This document shows positions 41,299 through 49,683 of a stretch of DNA of 52,001 nt, piece by piece. This DNA is from Verrucomicrobiota bacterium (lineage in GTDB: Bacteria > Verrucomicrobiota > Verrucomicrobiia > Opitutales > UBA2995): contig JAQBYJ010000031.1 in assembly GCA_027622555.1 (NCBI GenBank), forward strand, positions 1 to 52,001. Direction: 5' to 3'. Position numbers and translations under genes: made by a program. The notes under the pieces were generated by a model that saw only the letters and a list, made by a program, of their open reading frames with translations, was not told where the DNA came from and ran no database searches. Within the stretch, counting starts at the first letter, position 1. The number at the start of each line of letters is the position of its first letter.

Positions 41299-42606
41299 TT
41301 ACTCCTCCCCTATACAGTAGAGAAAATTGTCGCCCCGCAGAAACAGTTCTTTTCCCACCAGCGCGGCGGAAGCACTGAAACTGTCGTCCAGGGTGTTGAC
41401 GGAAAGGACTTCCGGATTCGGACCGGAAGTGAAGACGATGGTATTTCCTTCCAGAGAGGTGAGATAGATGCGGCCATCTGCCGCAACGGGTGAAGCGTAG
41501 ACACTTCCGATTCCGGGCAGTCGTGCGCGGGAATAAACTTCTTCTCCCGTCTTTGCATATAGGCACGTTAGGATCCCCTGATAGTGACGCAGATAGTAGA
41601 CGTGCCCCTGGTAAAGAAGGAGAGAAGGCACGTAGGGTGTGTCGTGGCGTTTGAACCAGGTAACATTGTCCGTATCAGTTATGTCGCCTACGGCACCTTC
41701 GAGTGAGATGCCCAGGATGGCCTGTTTCTCATAGCTTGAACCGCAAACAACGAAACCGTCCTCCGAGACGGGGCCGGCCACGACGTTATGGGAGAGACCT
41801 CCGCATTCCCAAATCAGTCTTCCGGTACCGAAATCGTAACTACGGATGCGATTTGCGGCGGAGATCACAACCTGCGGGTTGTCATTGTGCACTACTACGT
41901 GCGGTGTTGACCAGGACGTCGGTTCGTCGCGTTCATTTCTCCAAAGTTCCTTCCCGGTAAACTTGTCCAGGGCCACCACAAAAGACGGGCCTTCATGGTC
42001 CCAGTTGACGACCAGCGTTTCTTCATAAAGGGTAGGGGAGCTACCCTCACCGTGACCGTGCTTGGTGTGCATGTCTCCCAGATCTTTTTCCCAAATCACT
42101 TTTCCATCCCAATCGAGACAATACAAGCCATTCGAGCCGAAGAAGGCGTAGATATGTTCTCCGTCGGTGATAGGAGAAGCCGATGCGTAACTTCCCGTAT
42201 CGTGTCTGCTTTCATGTGGAACATCGTCGAGTACTGTGGTTTGCCAAAGAATATTTCCATTCTCCCTGTTAACAGCGAAAACAATGAACTCCGTTTTTTG
42301 CACTTTGAAGGTGTTGTCGTGCGCTCCCGGACGGATACCTGCACTCGGGTCAATCTCTTCGCCATGGGAAACAGCTGTAGTCAGGAAAATGCGGTCGTCC
42401 CAAACTACAGGCGATGAGGTTGCTTCTCCAAACAAAGGGATCTTCCACTTGATATTCTTGGTCTCACTCCATTCCACCGGAGGTTCGGCTTTTGTTGCCA
42501 CTCCAGTATCGAGTGGACCCCGCCATTGAGCCCAGTATCGCTCGTCCCGCGGACCCTCCGCAAACCCAATGAGCGGTAGCAGAAAAACAAGGAACCAGAT
42601 AAACAT
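41299..42606 (-). CDS. Secreted PQQ-like beta-propeller protein
   Basis: About 435 residues from the ATG at 42606, which starts a clear signal peptide (MFIWFLVFLLPLIGFAEG); an in-frame ATG at 42636 adds ten residues. The mature chain has repeated propeller blades with tryptophan docking patterns: WAQWRGPLDTGVA, GNILWQTTVLDD, DGKVIWEKDLGD, TGKELWRNER, TGRLIWECGGL, TGEEVYSRARLPG and GNTIVF. The opening WAQWRGP is common in verrucomicrobial and planctomycete proteins annotated as PQQ-binding-like or BamB-like. It is probably a periplasmic binding or scaffold protein; no PQQ-enzyme active site is recognisable. It stands alone. Confidence 0.88.
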   Translation of the reverse strand: MFIWFLVFLLPLIGFAEGPRDERYWAQWRGPLDTGVATKAEPPVEWSETKNIKWKIPLFGEATSSPVVWDDRIFLTTAVSHGEEIDPSAGIRPGAHDNTFKVQKTEFIVFAVNRENGNILWQTTVLDDVPHESRHDTGSYASASPITDGEHIYAFFGSNGLYCLDWDGKVIWEKDLGDMHTKHGHGEGSSPTLYEETLVVNWDHEGPSFVVALDKFTGKELWRNERDEPTSWSTPHVVVHNDNPQVVISAANRIRSYDFGTGRLIWECGGLSHNVVAGPVSEDGFVVCGSSYEKQAILGISLEGAVGDITDTDNVTWFKRHDTPYVPSLLLYQGHVYYLRHYQGILTCLYAKTGEEVYSRARLPGIGSVYASPVAADGRIYLTSLEGNTIVFTSGPNPEVLSVNTLDDSFSASAALVGKELFLRGDNFLYCIGEE

Positions 42607-42721
42607 CTTCACAACCTGATGAAAACAGGCGGGCAATGCAGGTGTCGATGCGGAAGGTGGTCCTTAACCCAAAATTACCTGATTGAATGGGAAATGTTTA
42701 GGTTTACTTAACTGCGTCACT

Positions 42722-43702
42722 TCAAACCGCCTTCGAGAATCCACCACCTGTTTTGTCAAAATAGGCGTCGAAAACGGTGGCGATATTGCGGATCAGCAAC
42801 CTGCCCAGAGTTGATACTTTGAGTGTCGTTTCTGTAAGTGAAACGAGACCGTCTTTTTCCAGGGGTTGAAGTTTTTGAAGTTCTTTATGGAAATGCTTTT
42901 TAAAATCGAAACCGAGTTCTTGACTGAGTTGTTCGAAGTCGAGGCCCATGTCGCACATGAGGCGCATGATGACCGTTCTTCGTGTTCTGTCCTCTTTGGA
43001 CATGAGGTAACCGCGTTCAACTGGACACTTTCCAGCGTCGAGGAATTCGTAGTAGGTCTCCAGGTCTTTAAAATTTTGCCGATAGCGTTTTCTGGATTGG
43101 CTGATGGCCGATATTCCAAATCCGCAGATCTGCGCGTCCTTGTGTAAACTATATCCCTGGAAGTTGCGTTGCAGCGTTTTTGATTTTTGGGCTCTAGCGA
43201 GCGTATCGGTCGGCTTCGTGAAATGGTCCATGCCGATATGGGAATAGCCTGCTTCAACAAACTGATTCAGGGACGTTTTCAGCATATCCATTTTCTCATC
43301 GGCGGTGGGGATCCCTGAGTTTTCGAGAATCTTCTGGGCAGGTTTACTCCAGGGGACGTGGGCATAGCTGAAAACGGCGAATCGATCGGCATCGTATTGC
43401 AAGACTTCTTCCAAGGTCCGGGAAAAGCTTTCTACGGTCTGCATGGGCAGGCCATAAATCAGGTCCACGTTCAGATTCGTGATTCCAACATCTCTCAACC
43501 ACTTGATAGCTTGTATGTTGGTTTCGGACGGTTGGATGCGGTGAATGGCAATCTGTACCTTTGGGTTTACATCCTGCACCCCGATCGAGGCCCGGTTAAC
43601 ACCCAGTCGACGAAATGCCTCCACCTTTTGTTTGGTTAATACCCTGGGATCTATTTCAACGCTGCATTCTGCATCTTCGGCGAAATCGAAGTTGGATATC
43701 CG
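42722..43702 (-). pseudogene. hemN: HemN (oxygen-independent coproporphyrinogen III oxidase), 5'-truncated
   Basis: Only the C-terminal two-thirds of HemN is present. The homology begins at FAEDAECSVEIDPR and runs on through GVNRASIGVQDVNP, NVDLIYGLPMQT, FSYAHVPW, GMDHFTKP, LQRNFQGYS and LLIRNIATVFDAYF to the natural C-terminus. The part that should carry the radical-SAM CxxxCxxC motif and the first glycine-rich element, about 135 residues in E. coli HemN, is missing; an in-frame TAG (43703-43705) lies right at the breakpoint and no HemN sequence is seen beyond it. A GTG at 43624 could start a 300-residue remnant but it would be inactive. The enzyme normally makes protoporphyrinogen IX without oxygen. 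Confidence 0.85.
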
Positions 43703-44131
43703 CTATTTCTTTCCAGCGGTCTCAGCATATATGGTCCTTTAATGGTCAGATTTTGACCTGACTTTGCTAAAGCTGAGTCTTTATAGTGAGGAAACGAAAA
43801 TTCACTCCACGGTTTTGTAGGCGAAGATTACAGGCTGCCGGAGAGCAATGGGATTTTGCATCGAGTCAATAGACGCTGCATTGCGCTGGCTCATGGTGAA
43901 TAAGAGGTCGCATTACTCACGTTGTTACTCGAGCGAATCTCATAGGTTAGTGATTTCGTGTGGATTCTTTTTCAGATCGGAAACCTCGCTGGGGTTTTGA
44001 GTGGGTGGCCAATAGTATATCTTCTTTTGATCGAATCATTGTCACGCAGGACTCCGGATTTCTATGGCAGCGTATAACATTACTCGGCTTGTAAGTCCGC
44101 ATGTGTTGGATTGATTTAGCAAAGCGGAACC

Positions 44132-44155
44132 TAAAATAGCGTCCCGTAGGGGATT
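44132..44155 (-). repeat. Partial copy of the tRNA-Glu 3' end (possible attachment-site repeat)
   Basis: The 24 bases at 44132-44155 match 44322-44345, which cover the tRNA-Glu 3' acceptor strand, CCA and part of the T arm, at 23 of 24 positions and in the same orientation; GCGTCCCGTAGGGGATT is identical. The copies are 190 bases apart. Direct repeats of a tRNA 3' end are what site-specific integration into a tRNA gene leaves behind. No integrase gene is present in between. Confidence 0.8.
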
Positions 44156-44292
44156 GGTTCGGCAGAGCCGAATCGCTTCGCGACCAACGACAAGCGTTGT
44201 CCCATCTCCAGTCGCTTTGCTCCTTTCGTCAAACCCCCAATAGGATTTATAGGGCAACAGGAGTTCAAATCTCATCCAGACCCCCATAAATA

Positions 44293-44322
44293 AAAAACCA
44301 CCGATTTGCATCGATGGTTTTT
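44293..44322 (-). terminator. Terminator of the tRNA-Glu transcript
   Basis: On the minus strand AAAAACCATCGAT pairs with ATCGGTGGTTTTT around GCAA, giving a 13-bp stem with one G-T pair ending in a T run. It starts five bases after the CCA end of the tRNA. The A and T runs on both sides would let it work in either direction. Confidence 0.85.
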
Positions 44323-44326
44323 AAAA

Positions 44327-44403
44327 TGGCGTCCCGTAGGGGATTCGAACCCCTGTTGCAGGGATGAAAACCCTGTGTCCTGACCGGGCTAGACGAACGG
44401 GAC
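44327..44403 (-). tRNA. tRNA-Glu (anticodon TTC)
   Basis: On the minus strand the acceptor arms GTCCCGT (44403-44397) and ACGGGAC (44337-44331) pair fully. The D arm TCGTCTAG...AGGACA is typical of tRNA-Glu. The anticodon stem-loop is CAGGG-TTTTCAT-CCCTG with anticodon TTC, and the T arm is GGGG-TTCGAAT-CCCC. The discriminator G and the CCA end are encoded. It is followed by a strong terminator and by a second partial copy of its own 3' end. Confidence 0.95.
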
Positions 44404-44501
44404 GTCTAACTAAGGAATTCGGAAAACTGGCGTTTTTAAGGGTTGGATCAAGCATTTTTTTGAAAAAAGTCTCCCCGGCTGCGAGTAGGCACTTTGGATA
44501 C

Positions 44502-44529
44502 TTGACAAGGAGGACATCAGACCTAGCGT
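44502..44529 (+). promoter_or_regulatory. Likely promoter of the rpmH operon
   Basis: A perfect TTGACA at 44502-44507 is followed after 16 bases by TAGCGT (44524-44529), a weak -10 match, 24 bases before the rpmH start. The -10 choice is uncertain. Confidence 0.5.
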
Positions 44530-44552
44530 ATGACTCCTTTTTTTACAATACA

Positions 44553-44687
44553 ATGCAACCGACATTTCGACCATCCAAACTTCGTAGAGCCCGTAAATTC
44601 GGGTTTCGCAAACGTATGTCCACCAAAGGTGGCCGTAAGGTAATAACTGCGCGTCGTCGTAAAGGTAGACAACGTTTGTCAGCCTAG
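44553..44687 (+). CDS. rpmH: Ribosomal protein bL34
   Basis: A 44-residue, very basic protein. [22 protein letters not shown] and [19 protein letters not shown] (spans 1-22 and 26-44) match bL34 throughout, including TFRPS near the start and the GFRKRM block. The ATG at 44553 is chosen because it gives the normal family length; the open frame reaches further up, into the tRNA gene, and that part is not protein. It binds 23S rRNA in the large subunit. It heads the conserved rpmH-rnpA-yidD-yidC order; dnaA, often upstream, is not here. Confidence 0.96.
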   Translation: MQPTFRPSKLRRARKFGFRKRMSTKGGRKVITARRRKGRQRLSA

Positions 44688-44709
44688 TCGTTAACTGCTC
44701 CCGTGCCGC

Positions 44710-45084
44710 ATGCGATTTAGACTGACGGCCCGGCAGCGCCTGCGAAATGCCCGAGATTTTGAAACAGTACGCCGACATGGCCGGGCCTTTCAGAGTGCGC
44801 CCTTTCTCTTTACCCTTTATAGTCCTGAGTTGGAAGAAGGTAGTGTCCCTGTTTGTAGAATGGGTGTTATCGCATCAAGGCGCGTGGGTAACGCGGTGGT
44901 TCGCAACCGATGCAAACGGATCTGTCGTGAACTCTTTCGCATACACCAACACTCGCTCCCTGCCCACTGTGATTGTGTTTTCCTCGTACGAAAAAAGTTT
45001 ACCAACTTTACTTTCGAAGATTTGGAGAAAAAGTTTGTTCAGGCCTATCAATATTTGACCCCTCCGAATCGACCCGCGCAATGA
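44710..45084 (+). CDS. rnpA: Ribonuclease P protein component
   Basis: A 124-residue basic protein. It has LTARQRLRNARDFETVRRHGRAF, given as residues about 5-27, and the RNR signature region VASRRVGNAVVRNRCKRICRELFR in the form IASRRVGNAVVRNRCKR, which binds the RNase P RNA and the pre-tRNA leader. The protein assists the catalytic RNA in tRNA 5' maturation. It is 22 bases from rpmH and overlaps yidD by ATGA, the common arrangement. Confidence 0.95.
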   Translation: MRFRLTARQRLRNARDFETVRRHGRAFQSAPFLFTLYSPELEEGSVPVCRMGVIASRRVGNAVVRNRCKRICRELFRIHQHSLPAHCDCVFLVRKKFTNFTFEDLEKKFVQAYQYLTPPNRPAQ

Positions 45085-45410
45085 ACCCCATCAACTTCCA
45101 TTCGATCCTCCGTTTTCCACGGTATATAGTCGTCGGATTGGTTTTCATCTATCAACACGTTCTGAGCCCGATCAAGAATGCGTTGTTAGGTCCGGGAGGT
45201 TGTTGTCGATTTCATCCTACTTGTTCTGAGTACACTCTCGAGAGTGTAAAAGCTCATGGGACAATAAAAGGCTTATATTTTTCTATCATCCGACTGAGTA
45301 AGTGTCAGCCCTTTCACGGAGGTGGCTATGACCCGGTCAAACCAGTGACATCCCGTTTTCAACCATTGCCTCAACCGGAATCTCTTCTGGATCTCCGAAG
45401 TAAAACTTAA
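45081..45410 (+). CDS. yidD: YidD, membrane protein insertion efficiency factor
   Basis: A 109-residue protein from the ATG at 45081, which overlaps the rnpA stop codon by ATGA. It has the full family pattern: IYQHVLSPIKNALLG, CRFHPTCSEYTLESVKAHG, LSKCQPFHGGGYDPV, with the three conserved cysteines. YidD sits at the cytoplasmic face of the inner membrane and helps YidC insert proteins. The next gene, yidC, begins 8 bases after its stop, so the pair is coupled. Confidence 0.95.
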   Translation: MNPINFHSILRFPRYIVVGLVFIYQHVLSPIKNALLGPGGCCRFHPTCSEYTLESVKAHGTIKGLYFSIIRLSKCQPFHGGGYDPVKPVTSRFQPLPQPESLLDLRSKT

Positions 45411-45418
45411 ACATTTAA

Positions 45419-47251
45419 ATGGATAAAAAGAACACACTTTTAGGAGTCTTATTTTTGCTCGCAGCCTTCGCCGTAATGGCGCTGATGAATAAAAATGCGA
45501 ACAATGCACCTCAACCCGAACCGCGTTCCGTCACCGATTCCCCGGGCTCAGAGACTAGTCCATCCGCCAGGGCGAACTCACCATCACCAGAGCCAATTGC
45601 CAAACAAGCGAATGCAACCGCGGCAGCAATCGCTGAGACTATTGAGGTAACTGAAGCAGCAATTGAAGAGCTTTCCTATTTGGAAAACGATTTGATAGAA
45701 GTTATTTTTACCAACCAGGGTGGGGCGATCAAAAAGGTCGCGATGAAGGAGTATGAGGCGGTGAAAAACTCTGAAGATCCGTATCTTTTTAATCATTTTG
45801 GCTATGCCCCGATGCTTGGCGTTTCGGTGGGTGATGGTGCATTCGACAAACCATTTACCAAAACTTTTCAGGATGGCGGTGAGATTCGGTTTGAACGTCA
45901 GGAAGCCAATGGCTTGTTGATTCGAAAAAATTTCTGGATCCACCGGAACGAAAGTGAAGGAGAACCTTACTCTATACGTCACAACATAGAGTTCGTAAAT
46001 ACGGGGGCCGAAAATCTACTTCTTAAAGATTATAGTCTCCATTTGGGAACGATCGAGCCAGCATTGATGGGGGGGGGAGCCTTATTGGGAGGCTATTTGA
46101 ATGCGGGCTACTACGAAGACGGTGATGAAGAGTTTATCACCTCGAGTAAATTTATTGCTTCCAACGGGTTTCTTGGAATTGGTGCGAATAAAAATCCACC
46201 ACCCTACATCACAGAATCCAGTCGATTTAGTTGGGCTAGTCTCAAAAACCAGTTTTTTGTTTCCATCCTGACTCCAGACTTACCTGGCAAGGGAATCACC
46301 GTTCGGCCTCAGCCTTTAGATCGCGTGAACGATAAGGGCGATCCGATGGTAGCTCTCAGCAGCAATGCTCAGTTCGAATTATCCGGTCTCGGTGCCAGCG
46401 AAAAGGTGATTGCGAATATGGATTTTTATGTGGGCCCCAAGGAGATCTTTCGTCTGCAAGCCATGGATCGTAATCAGGAAGCGGTTATGGAATTCGGTTG
46501 GTTTGGCGCAGTTAGCAAGGTCCTTTTGCTGGGGATGAAGCAAATTCACGCTGTTATCCCCAACTGGGGAATCGCGATTATCATTATTACCATCATCCTT
46601 AAGTTGGTCTTCTGGCCTCTGACTCAGATCTCTGCTCGTTCGGCTAAAAAGATGCAGAAGATCCAGGGCCCGATGAAGGAGCTCACCGAGAAGTATAAGG
46701 AAGATCCGAAGCGGAAAAACGAGGAGATGATGAAGCTCTACCGCAAGCATAAGGTAAACCCGGTTGGAGGATGCTTACCGATGATCGTTCAGATCCCTAT
46801 TTTCATCGGCTTTTTCTACATGCTGCGAACCTCTTCGGAGCTGCGTTTTGCAGAATTCTTGTGGATCTCCGATTTGTCTCAGCCAGAGAAGATTTTCTCT
46901 TGGGGGGTTAACCTTCCTATTTTGGGTCAATATTTCAATCTGCTTCCCTTTACGATGGGGCTAACCATGTTTTATCAGATGCGGATGACTCCGACTGCTG
47001 CCTCAGCGGAGCAACAGGCGATTTTCAAATTCATGCCGATCATGATGGTGGTGATGTTGTACAATTTTGGCTCCGGATTATGTCTTTACTGGACGATTCA
47101 GAATTTGATGACCATATTGCAGCAAACGATTACGAACAAACGCAAAGACAAGGAAGAAATTGCGGCCGAACTGGACTCAAATGACCCCAACAAGAAACTG
47201 GAAAATCCACTCATCCGCAAGAAACCCAAACGTAAACTGAAGAACCAGTAA
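45419..47251 (+). CDS. yidC: Membrane protein insertase YidC
   Basis: A 610-residue protein of Gram-negative YidC type. An N-terminal membrane helix (LLGVLFLLAAFAVMALM) is followed by a low-complexity linker rich in Pro/Ser, a large periplasmic beta domain (about residues 75-360) and a C-terminal insertase core. The core has GIAIIIITIILKLVFWPLTQIS, the basic loop SAKKMQKIQGPMKELTEKYK (residues about 410-429), then PVGGCLPMIVQIPIFIGFFYML and MPIMMVVMLYNFGSGLCLYW. The C-terminus is strongly basic (KKPKRKLKNQ). It inserts and folds inner-membrane proteins, alone or with SecYEG. Confidence 0.96.
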   Translation: MDKKNTLLGVLFLLAAFAVMALMNKNANNAPQPEPRSVTDSPGSETSPSARANSPSPEPIAKQANATAAAIAETIEVTEAAIEELSYLENDLIEVIFTNQGGAIKKVAMKEYEAVKNSEDPYLFNHFGYAPMLGVSVGDGAFDKPFTKTFQDGGEIRFERQEANGLLIRKNFWIHRNESEGEPYSIRHNIEFVNTGAENLLLKDYSLHLGTIEPALMGGGALLGGYLNAGYYEDGDEEFITSSKFIASNGFLGIGANKNPPPYITESSRFSWASLKNQFFVSILTPDLPGKGITVRPQPLDRVNDKGDPMVALSSNAQFELSGLGASEKVIANMDFYVGPKEIFRLQAMDRNQEAVMEFGWFGAVSKVLLLGMKQIHAVIPNWGIAIIIITIILKLVFWPLTQISARSAKKMQKIQGPMKELTEKYKEDPKRKNEEMMKLYRKHKVNPVGGCLPMIVQIPIFIGFFYMLRTSSELRFAEFLWISDLSQPEKIFSWGVNLPILGQYFNLLPFTMGLTMFYQMRMTPTAASAEQQAIFKFMPIMMVVMLYNFGSGLCLYWTIQNLMTILQQTITNKRKDKEEIAAELDSNDPNKKLENPLIRKKPKRKLKNQ

Positions 47252-47259
47252 TATTTCTC

Positions 47260-48012
47260 ATGTCAGGACATAGTAAATGGGCAACCACCAAACGTCATAA
47301 AGCAGCCATCGATGCGAAGCGGGGGAAGATTTTTAGTGTTTTAAGTAAAGAGCTGATAATGGCCGCGCGTGCTGGCGGAGGGGACGCGGATATGAATCCG
47401 CGGCTTCGCACAGTCCTTCAAAAAGCAAAGGCCGCCAATATGCCCAATGACAATGTGCAACGCGCTATTCAAAAGGGCACAGGCGAATTACCGGGAGTTA
47501 CCATTGAGGAGGTCCTCTATGAAGGTTATGGACCTGGTGGTGTTGCTTTGATGATTGAAGTCGCGACTGACAATACCAACCGGAGCGTGGGTGAAGTGCG
47601 GAGTACACTCACAAAAAATGGGGGGAACCTTGGTGGAAGTGGAGCTGTTGCCTATAATTTTTCCAGGATGGGGCAGTTTGTAATTGCTGCCGAAAAGACA
47701 GATGAAGAGACACTTATGGAATGTGCTCTTGAGGCTGGTGCGGAAGATATTCTGAGTGAAGCCGATCATTTTGAAGTTCGGTGCCCGATTACCGAATATG
47801 AGAAAGTGAGCCGCGCACTGGAAGAAGCGGGGATTGAACCGGATTCATCGGAATTAGCCTATATCCCCGAAAGTCTTGTTCCTGTGACAGAAGTTGAGGA
47901 TGCGAAACGTATTTTACGTGTTATCGACCTATTGGAGGAGCTCGAAGATGTGCAGAATGTCTATGCCAACTTTGACATGGCGGACTCCATATTAGAAGCC
48001 GCCGAGGAGTAA
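47260..48012 (+). CDS. yebC: YebC/PmpR family protein (TACO1-like)
   Basis: A 250-residue protein that matches the YebC family along its whole length: MSGHSKWATTKRHKAAIDAKRGK at the start (residues 1-23), FSVLSKELIMAARAGGGD, NMPNDNVQRAIQKGTGE, EGYGPGGVALMIEVATDNTNR and a C-terminal ELEDVQNVYANFDM. Members have been described as transcriptional regulators and, more recently, as translation factors that help ribosomes through difficult sequences. It begins 8 bases after yidC, so it is probably the last gene of the rpmH operon. Confidence 0.95.
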   Translation: MSGHSKWATTKRHKAAIDAKRGKIFSVLSKELIMAARAGGGDADMNPRLRTVLQKAKAANMPNDNVQRAIQKGTGELPGVTIEEVLYEGYGPGGVALMIEVATDNTNRSVGEVRSTLTKNGGNLGGSGAVAYNFSRMGQFVIAAEKTDEETLMECALEAGAEDILSEADHFEVRCPITEYEKVSRALEEAGIEPDSSELAYIPESLVPVTEVEDAKRILRVIDLLEELEDVQNVYANFDMADSILEAAEE

Positions 48013-48060
48013 GTGATTTGGTCTTTCAAAATCTTAAAGGATTACATACATTAAAAAACT

Positions 48061-48687
48061 GTGGCTAATTTTCTTCACAATTTAGGATTGTTTATCCTCC
48101 GGCTAGTGACCGGTAGTTTGGTAAGTTTTTTTGCTGCCCGCGAAATGGCCGGCCGCTCGGATATTATTCTGGAGACCTTGAAGTTTTTCGCCATTAGTGT
48201 GCCCGATATCGTAAAAGTTTTTGCCGGTTGCATGATACTCTTTTTTGGCGCGATGCTGGTGATTGGGTTTTGGACACGATTCATTGCATTGGTGCTGTTA
48301 CTTTTAATGGGTATCGGCGCCTATTGTTGGTCACCTCAGGCGAGTCAGCTCAATTTTCACATCGAAGCAATCTATGGGCTCCTTTTCTTTTACTTGATGT
48401 TGGTTGGCGGGGGGCAATGGGCGGTTTCGCGCAAGCATGTTCCCAAGGGGCACTCTGTTTTGGATAGCGAGCAATCCGTATTGGCAAGTGATGGACGTCC
48501 CTCGATATTCACCGAACACGCATCCCATGGATCGTCCACGTTAGTTCCTCCAGCGTTGGCGAACGAGTCGGATGACAGTTTTTTAGAAGAGACTTATCCT
48601 TCGAAACCCGATTTTTCAGATATTGATGATGATGATGACGATGACGATGAAGAAGAAAATGGTAGTTCTAAGAAACCGTTAGTCTGA
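48061..48687 (+). CDS. DoxX-family membrane protein with an acidic tail
   Basis: A 208-residue protein with a GTG start at 48061, four hydrophobic segments and the DoxX-like pattern LGLFILRLVTGSLV, GCMILFFGAMLVIGFWTRFIAL, LLLMGIGAY and AIYGLLFFYLMLVGGGQWAV (spans given by motif). After residue about 130 it has a hydrophilic tail containing a run of eight aspartates followed by glutamates, unusual for the family. Members are thought to act in redox or sulfur chemistry at the membrane, but the function here is not known. Its last 9 bases overlap the end of the convergent TPR-like gene. Confidence 0.75.
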   Translation: MANFLHNLGLFILRLVTGSLVSFFAAREMAGRSDIILETLKFFAISVPDIVKVFAGCMILFFGAMLVIGFWTRFIALVLLLLMGIGAYCWSPQASQLNFHIEAIYGLLFFYLMLVGGGQWAVSRKHVPKGHSVLDSEQSVLASDGRPSIFTEHASHGSSTLVPPALANESDDSFLEETYPSKPDFSDIDDDDDDDDEEENGSSKKPLV

Positions 48688-49527
48688 TTCTTCACGAAGC
48701 TCTTTCAGAAGTTTTTGCTTATTCTCTTCATACTTTGGATCTGTAATTTGATCCAGTAAGAAAGGGACCATTTCCTTGTGACCAAGAATTAGATTCACAT
48801 TGGCCTGATGAAGCCGGATAATTTGTTTATCGCCTTCGGAATAAGTGGAATTTTCGATATCATTCCACTCCTTTAACGCTTCTTCCATATCGGCATCAGG
48901 CAGGTCGTAAAACGCTTCTGCGTAGCGGTATCGGTAAGCTAGATTGTCTGACCCGAGTTCGGCTGCGTTTTTAAATGCATCGAACATCTGCTTGTTGAGA
49001 TGAGTTTCTGTTAAAATTCCGTCCTTAACAAATTGTTTCCGAAAATAGAATAACAGGTTTCCGAGTTGATAATGGTAAAGTGGTTCTTTTGGAGCTAGTT
49101 TGATTGCCCCGAGATAGTAGGGTAAGCCTAAGGCATAACTCGCTTCTTCGGTCATGAAGTTTCCCAATTGGTTCTTTACCTGGGGATTTGTCGGGTCCAA
49201 GGAATCGGCCTTTAGTAGTAATTTTAGTGAGTTTTCTCTTTGATCGATCTGGGCAAGGAAAAGGCCATATGTAACCAGGACAGCGATGTTGTCTTCATTT
49301 TTTGAAAACAGAGACTGATATTCGTCACGGATGGCGTATAGTCGTGATTCCATTGTACTTTTGTCTATGGGGTTTTGCTCCTTCGCGTAAGCCTCAAATA
49401 GACGGTTTTGCCTAACTTGCAGATTCTCCAAGATGATCTGTGCCTGTGTCTTGACCTGGGCTTCTGACACCAAGGGCACGAATGCCACTAAGCTGGAAAG
49501 AATTATTTTTTTATAAAGTGTGCCCAT
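48679..49527 (-). CDS. TPR-like secreted protein
   Basis: About 282 residues from the ATG at 49527, chosen because it begins a signal peptide (MGTLYKKIILSSLVAF, cleavage likely after SEA); an in-frame ATG at 49629 would add 34 unlikely residues. The mature chain is helical and has repeat units of TPR type: AVLVTYGLFLAQIDQ, SLKLLLKADSLDPTNPQV, ALGLPYYLGAIKLAPKEPLYHYQLG (residues about 135-160) and NLAYRYRYAEAFYD. Such proteins serve as protein-interaction scaffolds. A terminator separates it from the next gene upstream. The precise partner is unknown. Confidence 0.75.
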   Translation of the reverse strand: MGTLYKKIILSSLVAFVPLVSEAQVKTQAQIILENLQVRQNRLFEAYAKEQNPIDKSTMESRLYAIRDEYQSLFSKNEDNIAVLVTYGLFLAQIDQRENSLKLLLKADSLDPTNPQVKNQLGNFMTEEASYALGLPYYLGAIKLAPKEPLYHYQLGNLLFYFRKQFVKDGILTETHLNKQMFDAFKNAAELGSDNLAYRYRYAEAFYDLPDADMEEALKEWNDIENSTYSEGDKQIIRLHQANVNLILGHKEMVPFLLDQITDPKYEENKQKLLKELREESD

Positions 49528-49599
49528 TTTTTTATTCTGATCTGCAAGTGGATGAGGTCCAAGATGAAATGTTCCTTTTTTCCTGGCATTTCGTACATA

Positions 49600-49630
49600 A
49601 AAAAAAGGGCGGAGAGCTAGGCTCTCCACC
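49600..49630 (-). terminator. Rho-independent terminator of the small secreted protein gene
   Basis: On the minus strand GGGTGGAGAGC and GCTCTCCGCCC would pair around CTA, with a GGAGAGC/GCTCTCC core (49611-49627) and a run of eight T after it. It lies about 55 bases after the stop of the gene ending at 49684. Confidence 0.85.
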
Positions 49631-49683
49631 CCGGGTCATTTTCTTATTTCACTTTCTTAATGATGTCTTTTGTTCTGCAATAA

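Larger units (their letters stand above)
43703..44326. other. Non-coding stretch between truncated hemN and tRNA-Glu
   Basis: About 620 bases without a credible gene. The hemN 5' part is absent. At 44132-44155 lies a partial copy of the tRNA-Glu 3' end. Near it are small hairpins, TTCGGC-AGA-GCCGAA and GACAA-GCG-TTGTC. An 89-residue open frame on the minus strand (44042-44311) overlaps the tRNA-end copy and is not credible as a gene. The stretch may be the scar of an integrated element. Confidence 0.5.

Noticed and set aside
42722-43624. Reading 42722-43624 as a complete 300-residue oxidase with a GTG start
   Set aside because: HemN homology continues upstream of the GTG to 43702 and the radical-SAM cysteines are missing, so it is a remnant.
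44042-44311. 89-residue open frame on the minus strand beside tRNA-Glu
   Set aside because: It overlaps the copied tRNA 3' end and a terminator; the translation has no protein features and is better explained by the repeat.
44404-44552. Replication origin near rpmH
   Set aside because: rpmH often lies near dnaA and oriC, but I see no dnaA gene and no DnaA boxes of the TTATNCACA type in this stretch.
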